Source: Tsukamurella ocularis (GTDB taxonomy: Bacteria; Actinomycetota; Actinomycetes; Mycobacteriales; Mycobacteriaceae). Taken from it: DNA of 64,000 nt. Below are positions 56,025 to 64,000 of this stretch, one piece after another. Location of the stretch: positions 62,001-126,000 of the forward strand of contig NZ_JANUCJ010000002.1 of the NCBI RefSeq assembly GCF_024807615.1. Direction: 5' to 3'. The notes beneath the pieces are model-generated. The model was not told where the DNA came from. It saw only the letters and a program-made list of their open reading frames with translations, and did not search any database. Made by a program: the position numbers and the translations under genes. Positions within the stretch are counted from its first letter, which is position 1, and every line of letters begins with the position of its first letter.

Positions 56025-57391
56025 CGCCCCCCGCGGCCGAAGAGCACGGTTCCGACCGAGATCAGGAGGATCTTCGCGTCGAGCCATAGGCTCCAGTTCT
56101 CGATGTAGTAGTTGTCGTACGAGGCGCGGTCGCGGATGTCGGTGTCGCCGCGCAAACCGTGGATCGCGGCCCATCCGGTCAGGCCCACCATCACCCGGTG
56201 CCGGGACTGGTAGGCGGGGATCTCCGCGCCGAAGCGGTTCGCGAAGTGCGGCCGCTCCGGCCGCGGCCCCACCACCGACATGTCGCCGCGGACCACGTTC
56301 CACAGCTGCGGTAGCTCGTCGATCGAGTGGCGGCGCAGAAACCCGCCGAGCCGGGTGATCCGGAGTCGCTCGTCGGTCCAGTCGCGGTCCGACTCCTCGT
56401 CGGGGACCGGTCGCATCGTCCGAAACTTGTACAGCGAGAACAACCGCCCGTCCTGGCCGACGCGGGTCTGTCGGAAGAGGATCGGCGCGGTCGGCTCCTG
56501 GAGCTTGATCGCTGCGGACACCACGAGCAGGAGCGGGGACAACAGGACCAGGCCCACGAGCGAGGTCACGAACGAGGTCACGCGCTTGACCCGCCAGTGG
56601 CTCGAGCGCAGCGCGAGGCGGCGCACCAGCACCAGCGGGGTGGTGTGGATTCGGTCCATGTCGCGGTCCTGGTGCACGAACTCGTAGAGGCGTGGCACGA
56701 CGTAGATCTCGCAGTCCAGGGTGTCGCAGTCGCGCAGCGGCTCGACCAGCGTGGAGTCGCGATCGCGGGAAAAGGCGACGATCACCGTGTCGATGTTGCG
56801 CTCGCGGATCAGGCGGGCGAGGTCGTTGCGACGAGGGATCACCTCGACCGGGAACGCGGTGGCGTCGAGTGGGTCGTCGTCCATCACCATCACGGGCCGC
56901 AGGCCGTACTCCGGGAACATGAACATCGACTGGACCAGCCCGCCAGCGACTTTGCCGCCGCCGATGACCAAGGTGCGCCCGCCGTTCCCGGGGTGCCGCG
57001 CTCGATGCCGCCGGACCGCGCCGTAGTAGAGCACCCGCGCGGCGAACAGCAGGACCCAGCACACGGCGGCGCCGATCAGCTGCGAGTGGTCGTCCTGCCA
57101 GACGGTGATGACGCCGAGCGGCGCGAGCATCCACCCCGCGATCACCAGCTGCGGTGCAGCATCGAGGGCGCTGAGCGTGATCCGCGTGCGGTACAGCCCG
57201 AAGAGATAGAAGACGCTCACCGTGAACGAGGCTCCGGCGATGCCCTCGATCGCGTGGCTGACGTGCGACGGCGTAGAGGTGTTCGTGGACGCCAGGAAGG
57301 TGTAGACGATCAGGAAGTCGAGGAATGCGAGCGCCCACGAGTGGCGGCGCATGCGGCGGCCGCTGCCGGCCGGTGCACCGTTCGTGCTCAA
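56021..57391 (-). CDS. Polyprenyl glycosylphosphotransferase (initiating sugar transferase)
   Basis: 456 aa. Four to five N-terminal helices (to about 125), a CoA-binding-like Rossmann domain (TLVIGGGKVAGGLVQSMFMFPEYG), a fifth helix near 265-285 and the bacterial sugar transferase domain: FRQTRVGQDGRLFSLYKFRTMRP, FLRRHSIDELPQLWNVVRGDMSVVGPRPERP, GLTGWAAIHGLRGDT. Starts glycan assembly by moving a sugar phosphate to polyprenyl phosphate. Start TTG 57391 has GAGGAG about 6 nt before it and a TATATT box at 57431-57436; ATG 57442 has no SD. Its 3' end overlaps acpS by 4 bp, convergent. Confidence 0.9.
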   Translation of the reverse strand: MSTNGAPAGSGRRMRRHSWALAFLDFLIVYTFLASTNTSTPSHVSHAIEGIAGASFTVSVFYLFGLYRTRITLSALDAAPQLVIAGWMLAPLGVITVWQDDHSQLIGAAVCWVLLFAARVLYYGAVRRHRARHPGNGGRTLVIGGGKVAGGLVQSMFMFPEYGLRPVMVMDDDPLDATAFPVEVIPRRNDLARLIRERNIDTVIVAFSRDRDSTLVEPLRDCDTLDCEIYVVPRLYEFVHQDRDMDRIHTTPLVLVRRLALRSSHWRVKRVTSFVTSLVGLVLLSPLLLVVSAAIKLQEPTAPILFRQTRVGQDGRLFSLYKFRTMRPVPDEESDRDWTDERLRITRLGGFLRRHSIDELPQLWNVVRGDMSVVGPRPERPHFANRFGAEIPAYQSRHRVMVGLTGWAAIHGLRGDTDIRDRASYDNYYIENWSLWLDAKILLISVGTVLFGRGGR

Positions 57392-57502
57392 TGTGCTCCT
57401 CGAGACTTTCCGATGTTGCTCCGTCGCTCGAATATAGGACATTGGTGCGATGCTGTGACAACCAGTGCATTCCGCGGCCCGCCCGCACGTAGGGTGAGCG
57501 GC

Positions 57503-58921
57503 GTGCAGCCACTCCCGTCCCAGGTCGCGATGCTGCAACTCGCCGCCCAGCACCCGGGCGCGCGGTCGCTCGTCATCGACGCGGCGTGGCGCACCGAGCT
57601 CCCCATCGACACCGACGCCCTCGTCCGCGCAGCGACGGGCGCGCTCGCTGAGACCGAGGCCGCTGGGATGGGAGCTGTCGTCGACGGTGGGGCGCGGCTG
57701 GTGGTTGCTCGTCGCGCTCCCGTGGGGATGGAGCGCTTCGTCACAGAGGCGGAGTACGAGGCGTGGCGCGCGGCCGGCACGTTCCAGCTCGACGGTGAGC
57801 CGTTGGTGCGCGTGAGCATCGTGCGGGTGGGACACGCCCACGTCGTGCGGCTTCTCGCGCATCACGCCGTCCTCGACGGCTACGCCGTCACTCGGGTCTT
57901 CCGCCGGATCGTCGCCCGCGTCCGCGCCGAGGCCGACGGTCCACCTCTCCCGCACGAGCGCCTCGGCGATCTCGCGGCCCTCGCTGCAGAGGCCGCCCCA
58001 CTGCGCCCACCCGACGCAGCGTTCTGGTCCGCCGCGACCGACGGCGTCGGCGGTCTCGGCCGGGAGATCGCCTTCGTGGACCGCGCCGCGCCACCGTCGG
58101 GCCGCCCCCGACAGCACCGGGCGAGGATCGCGGCACCGGGGGTCGCGGACCGTCGCACGTGGCCCGCGGAGGCCGTCGGGACCGTCGCGGCGTACACCGC
58201 CCGGCACCTCGGCACCGCCGCCGCCCACGTCGGCGTGACCGCGGGTCGGCGCCGCACTCCCCTTGAACGGGCCACGCCCGTGCAGTGGATGGCGGTGGTG
58301 CCGACTTGCCTGGCCGTACCGCCGGACGCGACCCCCGCGACCCTCGCCGCCGACGTGCGGCGCTGGCTGGCAGCGGCGTTCGAGCGGATCGCGGCAGGCG
58401 AGCGGCCCGAACAATTGCTCACCGAGGTGCCGGCCGCGTGGCGCACCGGACGCCTCTACGGACCGATCGTCAACGTGCTGGCGGACGTGCGGACCGACGG
58501 CTGGTCGCTCGACGTGACGGCCTGGGGGCCCGTCTCGGACTGCCTGATCTCGGTGTACTCCGAGCCAGGCGACGTCCTCGTCGTCGACGGTGTGTTCCAC
58601 CCTGAGCTGTACGACGCGGCGCAGGCGGCAGTTCATGTCGACGCCGTGGCGGTGCTGCTCGGTGCGGCCCTCGCCGAGCCGGACGCGCCGCTGCCCGCGG
58701 TGTCCGCCCGGCCGACGGATCCGGACCGGATCGCGGTCCCCGGCGGGTGGGTGGTGCCCGCGCGGATCCACGGCGCCCTGGCCGCCGCCGGCTTCCCCAC
58801 GGACGGGATCGAACTGCGGACTGCGCCGCCGGTCACCGTCGTGCTGCACGGCATGGACCCCGCGCGCCTGCCGGACGCGCGGGCAGTGCTGCCGCCGGGT
58901 GTTCGCGTCCGGATCGGCTGA
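57503..58921 (+). CDS. Free-standing condensation-domain protein
   Basis: 472 aa. NRPS-type condensation fold: N-terminal PLPSQVAMLQLAAQHPG (C1-like) and the catalytic HHxxxDG motif LLAHHAVLDGYAV near residue 122, RLYGPIVNVLADVR and CLISVYSEPGDVLVVDGVF as later C motifs, then a short C-terminal beta/alpha extension. No adenylation or carrier domain is attached. Such proteins transfer acyl or aminoacyl groups from carrier proteins or CoA to an alcohol or amine. Divergent from the sugar transferase. TAGGGT is 7 nt before GTG 57503 (leaderless); GTG 57494 is an alternative. Confidence 0.8.
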   Translation: MQPLPSQVAMLQLAAQHPGARSLVIDAAWRTELPIDTDALVRAATGALAETEAAGMGAVVDGGARLVVARRAPVGMERFVTEAEYEAWRAAGTFQLDGEPLVRVSIVRVGHAHVVRLLAHHAVLDGYAVTRVFRRIVARVRAEADGPPLPHERLGDLAALAAEAAPLRPPDAAFWSAATDGVGGLGREIAFVDRAAPPSGRPRQHRARIAAPGVADRRTWPAEAVGTVAAYTARHLGTAAAHVGVTAGRRRTPLERATPVQWMAVVPTCLAVPPDATPATLAADVRRWLAAAFERIAAGERPEQLLTEVPAAWRTGRLYGPIVNVLADVRTDGWSLDVTAWGPVSDCLISVYSEPGDVLVVDGVFHPELYDAAQAAVHVDAVAVLLGAALAEPDAPLPAVSARPTDPDRIAVPGGWVVPARIHGALAAAGFPTDGIELRTAPPVTVVLHGMDPARLPDARAVLPPGVRVRIG

Positions 58922-58982
58922 CGATTTGCTGGAACGGCACGAGAACTTGCCAGCCGACCCGATCCTGGGCACGCTGGGTTCC

Positions 58983-59840
58983 ATGGCCGACCACGCACAC
59001 GCCCACACGCACACGCATCCGGACTGGGAGGCCCTCGCGGCCGAGATCGAATCCGAGGGGGAGACCCTCCTGCCGTACGTGACCCAGGCGCTCGAAGCGA
59101 TCGCCGACCGCGTCGCGGCGCCCGCGACGGTGCTCGACGTGGGTTCGGGCCCGGGGGTGTTCACTGCTGCGCTGGCGGCGCGGTTCCCGGAGGCGCGCGT
59201 GATCGCGGTCGACGGCGCCCCCGCCCTGCTGGAGCGGGCCCGCGAGCGCGCGGCGGCCGCCGGACATCCGATCGAGACGCTGTGCACCGATCTGCCCGCG
59301 GGGTTCGCCGAACTGCCTGCCGCCGACCTCATCTGGACCGCGCAGACGATGCACCACGTCGGGGATCAGGGCGCTGCGGTCGCGGCCCTCGCGAGTGGGC
59401 TCCATCCCGGCGGCGTGCTCGCGGTCGCCGAGGGCGGCCTGCCGTCGCGGTTCCTCCCGCGCGACATCGGGCTCGGGCGCCCGGGTCTCGCCGAGCGGCT
59501 CGACGCCCTGCAGGCCGTCGGCTTCGGGGAGATGCGGGCCGCGCTCGACGGCACCGTCGACGCGCCGGAGGACTGGCCCGCGCTCCTGCGGGCAGCGGGG
59601 CTGCGCGACGTGCACGCGCGGACGTTCCTGGTGGATCGACCCGCCCCGCTCGACGACGGCGCGCGGCGCGGTGTCGCCCTCATGCTCGGCCGCTACTTGC
59701 GGATGGCGGATCGCTTGGACTCGGACGACGCGGCGGTCCTGCGCCGGCTCACGGACCCGGACGACCCGCAGAACGTGCGACGCCGCCCCGATGCCTTCGT
59801 GCTGGCCGCACGAACGGTGTACATCGGGACGGCGTCGTGA
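58983..59840 (+). CDS. Class I SAM-dependent methyltransferase
   Basis: 285 aa. A His-rich start (ADHAHAHTHTHPDWE), then motif I VLDVGSGPGVFTAALAARFP near residue 50, VIAVDGAPALLERARERA (acidic loop), LIWTAQTMHHVGD and LHPGGVLAVAEGG. Small-molecule methyltransferase of unknown substrate. It follows the condensation-domain gene by 61 bp and may belong to the same unit, but a role in the glycan pathway is only possible. Start ATG 58983; no clear SD. Confidence 0.85.
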   Translation: MADHAHAHTHTHPDWEALAAEIESEGETLLPYVTQALEAIADRVAAPATVLDVGSGPGVFTAALAARFPEARVIAVDGAPALLERARERAAAAGHPIETLCTDLPAGFAELPAADLIWTAQTMHHVGDQGAAVAALASGLHPGGVLAVAEGGLPSRFLPRDIGLGRPGLAERLDALQAVGFGEMRAALDGTVDAPEDWPALLRAAGLRDVHARTFLVDRPAPLDDGARRGVALMLGRYLRMADRLDSDDAAVLRRLTDPDDPQNVRRRPDAFVLAARTVYIGTAS

Positions 59841-59853
59841 CCGTCGTCGGAGA

Positions 59854-60441
59854 CTAGGAGACCGTCGCGACTCCGTCGCGGAAGGTGATCGTCCCGTGCT
59901 GGAAGGTCTGCTTGATCGCGCCGTTCTCGGCGGTCTCGTCGCTGGTGGGGTAGCCCAGCTTGCCGGTCTCGTGGCCCGCGTCGCCCCACTTGTCACCGAT
60001 CACGCCGTGCACGACGTGCGCGCCCGAGGCCTCCGACCAGTAGATGGTGCCGCCCTTGAGCGTGAGGTACTTGCCCTTGCCGTCCGGCAGAGCGGAGACG
60101 GGGCCGAGGGGCGCGCCGAGGTGCCCCTTCTCGTAGCCGTACTTCGCGTACTCGCCGATGATCGGGCCGTCGGTGAGCGTGACCTCCGTGCCGCCGGGCG
60201 TCGCGATGCTGGTCGAGGGCACGGCAGCCTGCGACTCTGAGCCCGCGCCGTTCGTTCCGGACTCGCCCGCGCCGGATCCGTTGGCGCCGGTGACCGCGGA
60301 GGCCGCGCTCCCGGCCGCCGACGTGGCGGCGTCCTTCACGTCGTTCGCCGCGTCCTTGGCGTTGTCGCAGGCGGAGACAGTCGCGGTCAGCGCGACGGCG
60401 GCGGCTACTGCACCGATCGTCCGTGAGATCCGAGTATTCAT
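59854..60441 (-). CDS. LGFP-repeat lipoprotein
   Basis: 195 aa. Signal peptide and lipobox TVSAC (Cys25), an Ala/Asp helical stretch, a Gly/Ser linker, then two to three LGFP-type repeats: IIGEYAKYGYEKGHLGAPLGPV, GVIGDKWGDAGHETGKLGYPTSDE with interspersed GTIYWSEASGAHVVHG and GTITFRDG. LGFP proteins of mycolic-acid bacteria sit in or near the mycolate layer. GAAGGGAGC precedes the ATG. Convergent with the methyltransferase gene. Confidence 0.88.
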   Translation of the reverse strand: MNTRISRTIGAVAAAVALTATVSACDNAKDAANDVKDAATSAAGSAASAVTGANGSGAGESGTNGAGSESQAAVPSTSIATPGGTEVTLTDGPIIGEYAKYGYEKGHLGAPLGPVSALPDGKGKYLTLKGGTIYWSEASGAHVVHGVIGDKWGDAGHETGKLGYPTSDETAENGAIKQTFQHGTITFRDGVATVS

Positions 60442-60503
60442 AAGAGCTCCCTTCGGCAGCGTGAATCGAACGCTCGGAATGTAACCACATTCCGGGCTCG
60501 ATT

Positions 60504-61271
60504 TCAGCGCAGACGCACTGTTTGTATCTGATCCACCGTTCCCACTGGGCCCTCGATGTCGTGAATGACCGAATGCGTCAGACCTGCGCCGTCCGGTCCG
60601 GTGGACACGCTCGTGTCGAAGCCGATCGCGCCGCCCACCGGGTCGCGAAACAGGTGTGCAGTGAGGTCGAGGTTCGGATATGCGACCTCCTCCGGCGTGA
60701 ACCGGGGTGTCATCCCGTTAGCGATGTCAAAAAGTCTCGCGGCTCGTGCGACCGGCCCCGATGGCTCGTCGACCAGGTTGACGTCGGATTCCACCCAGTA
60801 CGCCGCGCGGCCGGGCCGCACCTCCAGGCGGCGGGTGCGGGCGGAGGCGATGTAGCCGCCGGGCCAGACGGTGCTCGGGTCCCACTCCGGCATCCCCGCC
60901 GCGGGCGTGAGCGGGTCGAGTTCGGAGCCAGCGACGCCGCGGGTGTCACGCCGGTCGAGCAGCCACGCGCGCAGGATGAGGCCGGCGCGGCCGGCGTGGC
61001 TCAGCGTCGCTTCGACGAGTTCGATGGTGCGGCCCGGGCGGATGACGCGGACGTCCACCTCGACGACCTCCATCGGCAGAGTTCCGAGAATGTCGTAGGA
61101 CAGGCGCGCGAGCCGCAGGTCGTCGTCGCGCCGCGCGTCGCGATCCCGTTCCACCGCGTGCGCGAGGAGCGCCATAGGAGGGGCGATGTGCTGTTCGGCG
61201 GTGTTCCAACCGCCGGAGACGTGCTCAGTCGGACGGAACGCGGTCGCGGAGACCCGGTCGAAGTACGGCAT
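60504..61271 (-). CDS. Acyl-CoA thioesterase-like protein (double hotdog)
   Basis: 255 aa. PYFDRVSATAFRPTEHVSGGWNTAEQHIAPPMALLAHAVER opens a TesB-like double-hotdog fold (the mycobacterial thioesterase family with GGWN...H/PPM pattern); VDVRVIRPGRTIELVEATL ends the first hotdog and PNLDLTAHLFRDPVGGAIGFDTSV...HDIEGPVGTVDQIQTVRL the second. Hydrolyses acyl-CoA; substrate unknown. Start ATG 61271: TACGCT is 7 nt upstream (leaderless); a longer frame from 61325 is unlikely. The gap to katG holds an AT-rich dyad (GGTTA-N8-TAACC, 61313-61330) and the katG terminator. Confidence 0.83.
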   Translation of the reverse strand: MPYFDRVSATAFRPTEHVSGGWNTAEQHIAPPMALLAHAVERDRDARRDDDLRLARLSYDILGTLPMEVVEVDVRVIRPGRTIELVEATLSHAGRAGLILRAWLLDRRDTRGVAGSELDPLTPAAGMPEWDPSTVWPGGYIASARTRRLEVRPGRAAYWVESDVNLVDEPSGPVARAARLFDIANGMTPRFTPEEVAYPNLDLTAHLFRDPVGGAIGFDTSVSTGPDGAGLTHSVIHDIEGPVGTVDQIQTVRLR

Positions 61272-61350
61272 GGGGTGAGCGTACGCCTGCGACCGGCCCG
61301 GATCGGGCTTAGGGTTAATTCTCACTAACCGTAATTCGCTCCCGGAGACG

Positions 61351-61390
61351 GCCGCGCCCCGTACGCCGTGAACGGTGTACGGGGCGCGGC
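61351..61390 (-). terminator. Terminator downstream of katG
   Basis: Perfect 14-bp stem (61351-61364 with 61377-61390; core GCCGCGCCCCGTAC) and 12-nt loop, 20 bp past the katG stop. No U-run is evident on the minus strand. Confidence 0.6.
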
Positions 61391-61410
61391 TGCCGGCCGG
61401 GGAAAGTGGA

Positions 61411-63624
61411 TCAGGCCTTCACGTCGAACCGGTCTGCGTTGGCGAGCTTGGTCCACGCGGCGACGAAGTCGCCCACGAACTTCTCGCCGGCGTCGGCGGC
61501 GCCGTAGACCTCGGCGATACCGCGGAGGATCGAGTTCGAGCCGAAGACGAGGTCGGCGCGGGTGGCCGTCCACTTCTTCTCGCCGGTGGCGCGATCGGTG
61601 CCCACGTAGGTCGCGTCGTCGTCGGACGCCGGGGCCCACTTCGTGGACATGTCGAGCAGGTTCACGAACCAGTCGTTGCTCAGCGTGCCCGGGCGGTCGG
61701 TGAACACGCCCGCCTCGGACCCGCCGTAGTTGTTGCCGAGCACGCGGAGGCCTCCGAGGAGCACCGTCATCTCCGGCGCCGTCAGGCCGAGGAGGTTCGC
61801 CTTCTCGACGAGGAGGTACTCCGCCGGCATCGGCGCACCCTTTGCGACATAGTTGCGGAAGGCGTCGAAGCGCGGCTCGAGCACGGCGAAGGACTCGACG
61901 TCCGTATCGGCCTGCGTCGCATCGGTACGGCCCGGCGTGAACGGGATCGTCACGTCGACACCCGCAGCCTTCGCGGCCTGCGCCACGCCGGCGTTGCCCG
62001 CGAGGACGACGACATCGGCGAAGGAGACCTTCGTGCCCGACTCCGCGGTGAAGCCCTCGGCGACGCCCTCGAGCGTCCGGATAGCCTGTGCGAGCTCGTC
62101 GGGCTCGTTGACCTCCCAGCCCGCCTGCGGCTGCAGGCGCAGGCGGCCGCCGTTGGCGCCGCCGCGCTTGTCCGTGCGGCGGAACGAGGAGAAGGCCGCC
62201 CATGCGGTCTTCACCAGCTGCGCGGTGGTGAGGCCGCTGGCCAGGATGCGTTCGGTGATCGCGTCGGCGTCGGCCGCACTGATCGGCGCGCCGTCAGCCG
62301 CGGGGATCGGGTCCTGCCAGAGGTGCTCGGTCTTGGGGACCAGCGGGCCCACGTAGCGGGACGTCGGTCCCATGTCGCGGTGGAGCAGCTTGAACCAGGC
62401 CTTGGCGAAGGCGTCGGCGAGCTCCTGCGGGTTGTCCAGCCAGCGCTTGGTGATCCCGCCGTAGATCGGGTCGAACCGCATGGAGAGATCGGTGGTGAGC
62501 ATCGAGGGGTGGGTCTTGCCCGTGCCGAAGGCGTCCGGCACGGAGTTCGCCCAGCCGCCGTCCTTCGGGCGCCACTGGTTCGCGCCCGCGGGGCTCTGGA
62601 AGAGCTCCCACTCGTTGCCGTAGAGGATCTCGAGGAAGCTGTTGTCCCACTTGGTGGGGGTGTGCGTCCAAATGACCTCGAGGCCGCTGGTCACGGCATC
62701 GGGGCCGACACCGGTACCGTTGCCGCCCTTCCAGCCGAGACCCTGCTGCTCGATGGGCGACGCCTCGGGCTCGGGACCGTTCTCGGCGGGGCCCGCGCCG
62801 TGCGTCTTGCCGAAGGTGTGACCGCCGACGATGAGCGCCGCGGTCTCCTCGTCGTTCATCGCCATCCGGCCGAAGGTCTCTCGGATGTCGTCCGCGGCGG
62901 CGAGGAAGTCCGGGACGCCCTCGGGGCCCTCGGGGTTGACGTAGATCAGTCCCATGTGGGTGGCGCCGAGCGGCTGATCCAGGTCGCGCTTGCCGGAGAA
63001 GCGGCCGTCCGAGCCGAGCCACGTGTGCTCGGGGCCCCAGTAGACGTCCTCCGGCTCAGCGACGTCGGCGCGACCGAAGGCGAAGCCCTCGGTGGTGAAG
63101 CCCATGTCCTCAAGCGCGACGTTGCCCGCGAAGACGATCAAGTCGGCCCAGGACAGCGAGCGGCCGTACTTCTGCTTGACCGGCCACAGCAGTCGCCGCG
63201 CCTTGTCCAGGCTGACGTTGTCGGGCCAGCTGTTGAGCGGGGCGAAACGCTGCAGGCCCGCCCCGCCACCGCCACGGCCGTCCGTGGTCCGGTAGGTGCC
63301 GGCGGAGTGCCACGCCATGCGGATGAACAGAGGGCCGTAGTGGCCGAAGTCGGCGGGCCACCAGTCCTGCGAGTCGCGCATGACGGCGACGACATCGGCG
63401 CGCACGGCTTCCACGTCGAGCGTGGCCACCGTGGCCGCGTAGTCGAAGTCGGCGCCCAGCGGGTCACCCTCGGCGGGGTTGTTCGCGAGTACCTTCAGGT
63501 TGACCTCGTCGGGCCACCAATCGCGGTTGCCGCCGCCGGCGACCGGCGGTCGCAGCGAACCGTGGGCGACGGGGCAGCCGCCGCTCGTCTGCTCCTGGGG
63601 GGAAGTGGTCTGATCCTCGGACAC
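61411..63624 (-). CDS. katG: Catalase-peroxidase
   Basis: 737 aa, normal for KatG with both the haem-binding N-terminal and the inactive C-terminal peroxidase domains. Distal Arg-Trp-His in [10 protein letters not shown] near residue 88-97, Tyr in LIYVNPEGP and Met in FGRMAMND complete the Trp-Tyr-Met crosslink needed for catalase activity; proximal His in [13 protein letters not shown]. Removes hydrogen peroxide and activates isoniazid in mycobacteria. Start GTG 63624 has AGAGGAA 6 nt before it. No furA gene lies upstream, unlike many actinobacteria. Confidence 0.96.
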   Translation of the reverse strand: MSEDQTTSPQEQTSGGCPVAHGSLRPPVAGGGNRDWWPDEVNLKVLANNPAEGDPLGADFDYAATVATLDVEAVRADVVAVMRDSQDWWPADFGHYGPLFIRMAWHSAGTYRTTDGRGGGGAGLQRFAPLNSWPDNVSLDKARRLLWPVKQKYGRSLSWADLIVFAGNVALEDMGFTTEGFAFGRADVAEPEDVYWGPEHTWLGSDGRFSGKRDLDQPLGATHMGLIYVNPEGPEGVPDFLAAADDIRETFGRMAMNDEETAALIVGGHTFGKTHGAGPAENGPEPEASPIEQQGLGWKGGNGTGVGPDAVTSGLEVIWTHTPTKWDNSFLEILYGNEWELFQSPAGANQWRPKDGGWANSVPDAFGTGKTHPSMLTTDLSMRFDPIYGGITKRWLDNPQELADAFAKAWFKLLHRDMGPTSRYVGPLVPKTEHLWQDPIPAADGAPISAADADAITERILASGLTTAQLVKTAWAAFSSFRRTDKRGGANGGRLRLQPQAGWEVNEPDELAQAIRTLEGVAEGFTAESGTKVSFADVVVLAGNAGVAQAAKAAGVDVTIPFTPGRTDATQADTDVESFAVLEPRFDAFRNYVAKGAPMPAEYLLVEKANLLGLTAPEMTVLLGGLRVLGNNYGGSEAGVFTDRPGTLSNDWFVNLLDMSTKWAPASDDDATYVGTDRATGEKKWTATRADLVFGSNSILRGIAEVYGAADAGEKFVGDFVAAWTKLANADRFDVKA

Positions 63625-63722
63625 GGCGTTCCTCTCGGTACGGATGTGTGTACGGCTGTTGAAAGCGAGGCGGCCGGGCTGTCGGGCCGCGCGTCACCCA
63701 CTGTACGTCCGTTGCGCCGCGG

Positions 63723-63751
63723 ATTCCAGCTTTTCTGGAATTATTCTAGAA
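63723..63751 (-). promoter_or_regulatory. Candidate FurA-type site and promoter of katG
   Basis: ATTCCAG-N5-CTGGAAT (63723-63741) is a perfect 7-bp-arm inverted repeat, next to TTCTAGAA (63744-63751). TAGAAT (minus strand, 63743-63748) could be the -10. On the minus strand the run AATTCCAGAAAAG resembles, as I recall it, the FurA-bound region of the M. tuberculosis furA-katG promoter. The rest of the 63625-63820 gap shows nothing else. Confidence 0.45.
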
Positions 63752-63820
63752 ATACCTGAAAGTCGAGGTGAAAGGCCCTATCGGTGCGGTAGGAAAGGCC
63801 TATGGGCGCGATTGACGGGC

Positions 63821-64000
63821 TCAGCGACGGGCCCGGGGGAAGGCGCTATTGATCGCGTCCAGGAGGGCGGGGTAGCGCTTCGCCTCCGCGTGACTGCCCG
63901 GTTTGCCGCTGGAGACGACGGCGGCTGACAGATCCCGCTCGGGGTCGGCCCACATCGCGATCTCAGTGAGGCCGGTGTGCCCGAAGGCGGCAGGAGCATG
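63821..64000 (-). CDS. C-terminus of a beta-lactamase-family serine hydrolase (partial)
   Basis: The last 59 codons are visible; the gene continues past the right edge. The reading HAPAAFGHTGLTEIAMWADPERDLSAVVSS-type end has the FGHTG motif (the HTG/KTG-like third motif of class C beta-lactamase/esterase-B proteins), the W-x-DP stretch and a closing KRYPALLDAINSAF helix. In the mycobacterial esterase/beta-lactamase family (LipD/LipL-like) this end is typical. Stop TGA at 63821-63823. The start and the active Ser-x-x-Lys are outside the window. Confidence 0.8.
   Translation of the reverse strand, partial: HAPAAFGHTGLTEIAMWADPERDLSAAVVSSGKPGSHAEAKRYPALLDAINSAFPRARR

Noticed and set aside
56021-59332. 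One 1100-codon minus-strand protein covering the sugar transferase and the region upstream
   Set aside because: Only the last 456 codons form a protein family; the upstream part is antisense of the condensation-domain and methyltransferase genes.
61306-61335. TTAGGGTTA...TAACCGTAA as a third IdeR box
   Set aside because: The half-sites are too far apart for the 19-bp consensus (GGTTA-N8-TAACC), so I treat it only as an unexplained AT-rich dyad upstream of the thioesterase gene.
63778-63999. 73-codon minus-strand frame at the right end
   Set aside because: The frame shifted by one base (63821-64000) reads as the C-terminus of a beta-lactamase-family protein and is preferred.

Overview
The window is high-GC (about 70 percent by eye) chromosomal DNA of a mycolic-acid actinomycete (order Mycobacteriales). 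I think a Tsukamurella-like genus is most likely, but the genus is inferred and not shown. The reasons are: gene order at the left end follows the Mycobacterium tuberculosis Rv1841c-Rv1847 block (two CBS/CNNM proteins, guaB1, BlaR-like peptidase, BlaI, iron-regulated sRNA, PaaI thioesterase); there are LGFP repeats, an AtpE-like c subunit of mycobacterial type, a recCBD operon, GTGA/ATGA start-stop overlaps, and many genes with a TANNNT box 6-8 nt before the start codon (leaderless). I saw no tRNA, rRNA, insertion sequence, prophage or CRISPR array. No gap without a gene exceeds about 200 bases.

Left part (1-18.5 kb): CNNM/CorC pair, guaB1, TM2 protein, M56 peptidase with BlaI and its operator, then a putative MrsI-type sRNA with an IdeR box and strong terminator, PspC protein, PaaI thioesterase, type II NADH dehydrogenase, CGNR regulator divergent from an EamA exporter, GNAT, ATP-grasp enzyme, PadR regulator with palindromic operator, modABC molybdate uptake, small thioesterase, DUF1990, DMT transporter, SRPBCC and HAD proteins.

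Middle part (18.5-46.7 kb): recC-recB-recD with a ketopantoate-reductase-like gene; a leftward TetR - glycosyltransferase - ATP synthase c-subunit operon with two TetR-type operators; a YiaAB protein; a DUF4407 protein; an MFS exporter with MarR and operator; an NfeD-like/flotillin/MarR operon; DUF4395; an iron-box-controlled flavodoxin; alpha/beta hydrolase, lactate-2-monooxygenase-like enzyme, cation/proton antiporter, MetQ-like lipoprotein, exonuclease III with an apparent CTG start, zinc alcohol dehydrogenase, secreted lipase-like protein, SRPBCC protein and APC permease.

Right part (46.6-59 kb): the most interesting region, a cell-surface glycan locus. A leftward seven-gene operon joined by short overlaps encodes an amino acid:[carrier protein] ligase (a truncated class II tRNA synthetase homologue), two GT4-type glycosyltransferases, a flippase, a CgeB-type glycosyltransferase, a tandem hydrolase/acyltransferase-like protein and a YdcF protein. 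A divergent operon encodes the aminoacyl carrier protein, another glycosyltransferase and an AcpS-type phosphopantetheinyl transferase. A polyprenyl glycosylphosphotransferase and a free-standing condensation-domain protein follow. Together they suggest that an amino acid is activated on a carrier protein and transferred to a lipid-linked glycan before or after export.

Right end (59-64 kb): methyltransferase, LGFP lipoprotein, thioesterase, katG with a FurA-like inverted repeat upstream but no adjacent furA, and the C-terminus of a beta-lactamase-family hydrolase cut by the window edge.
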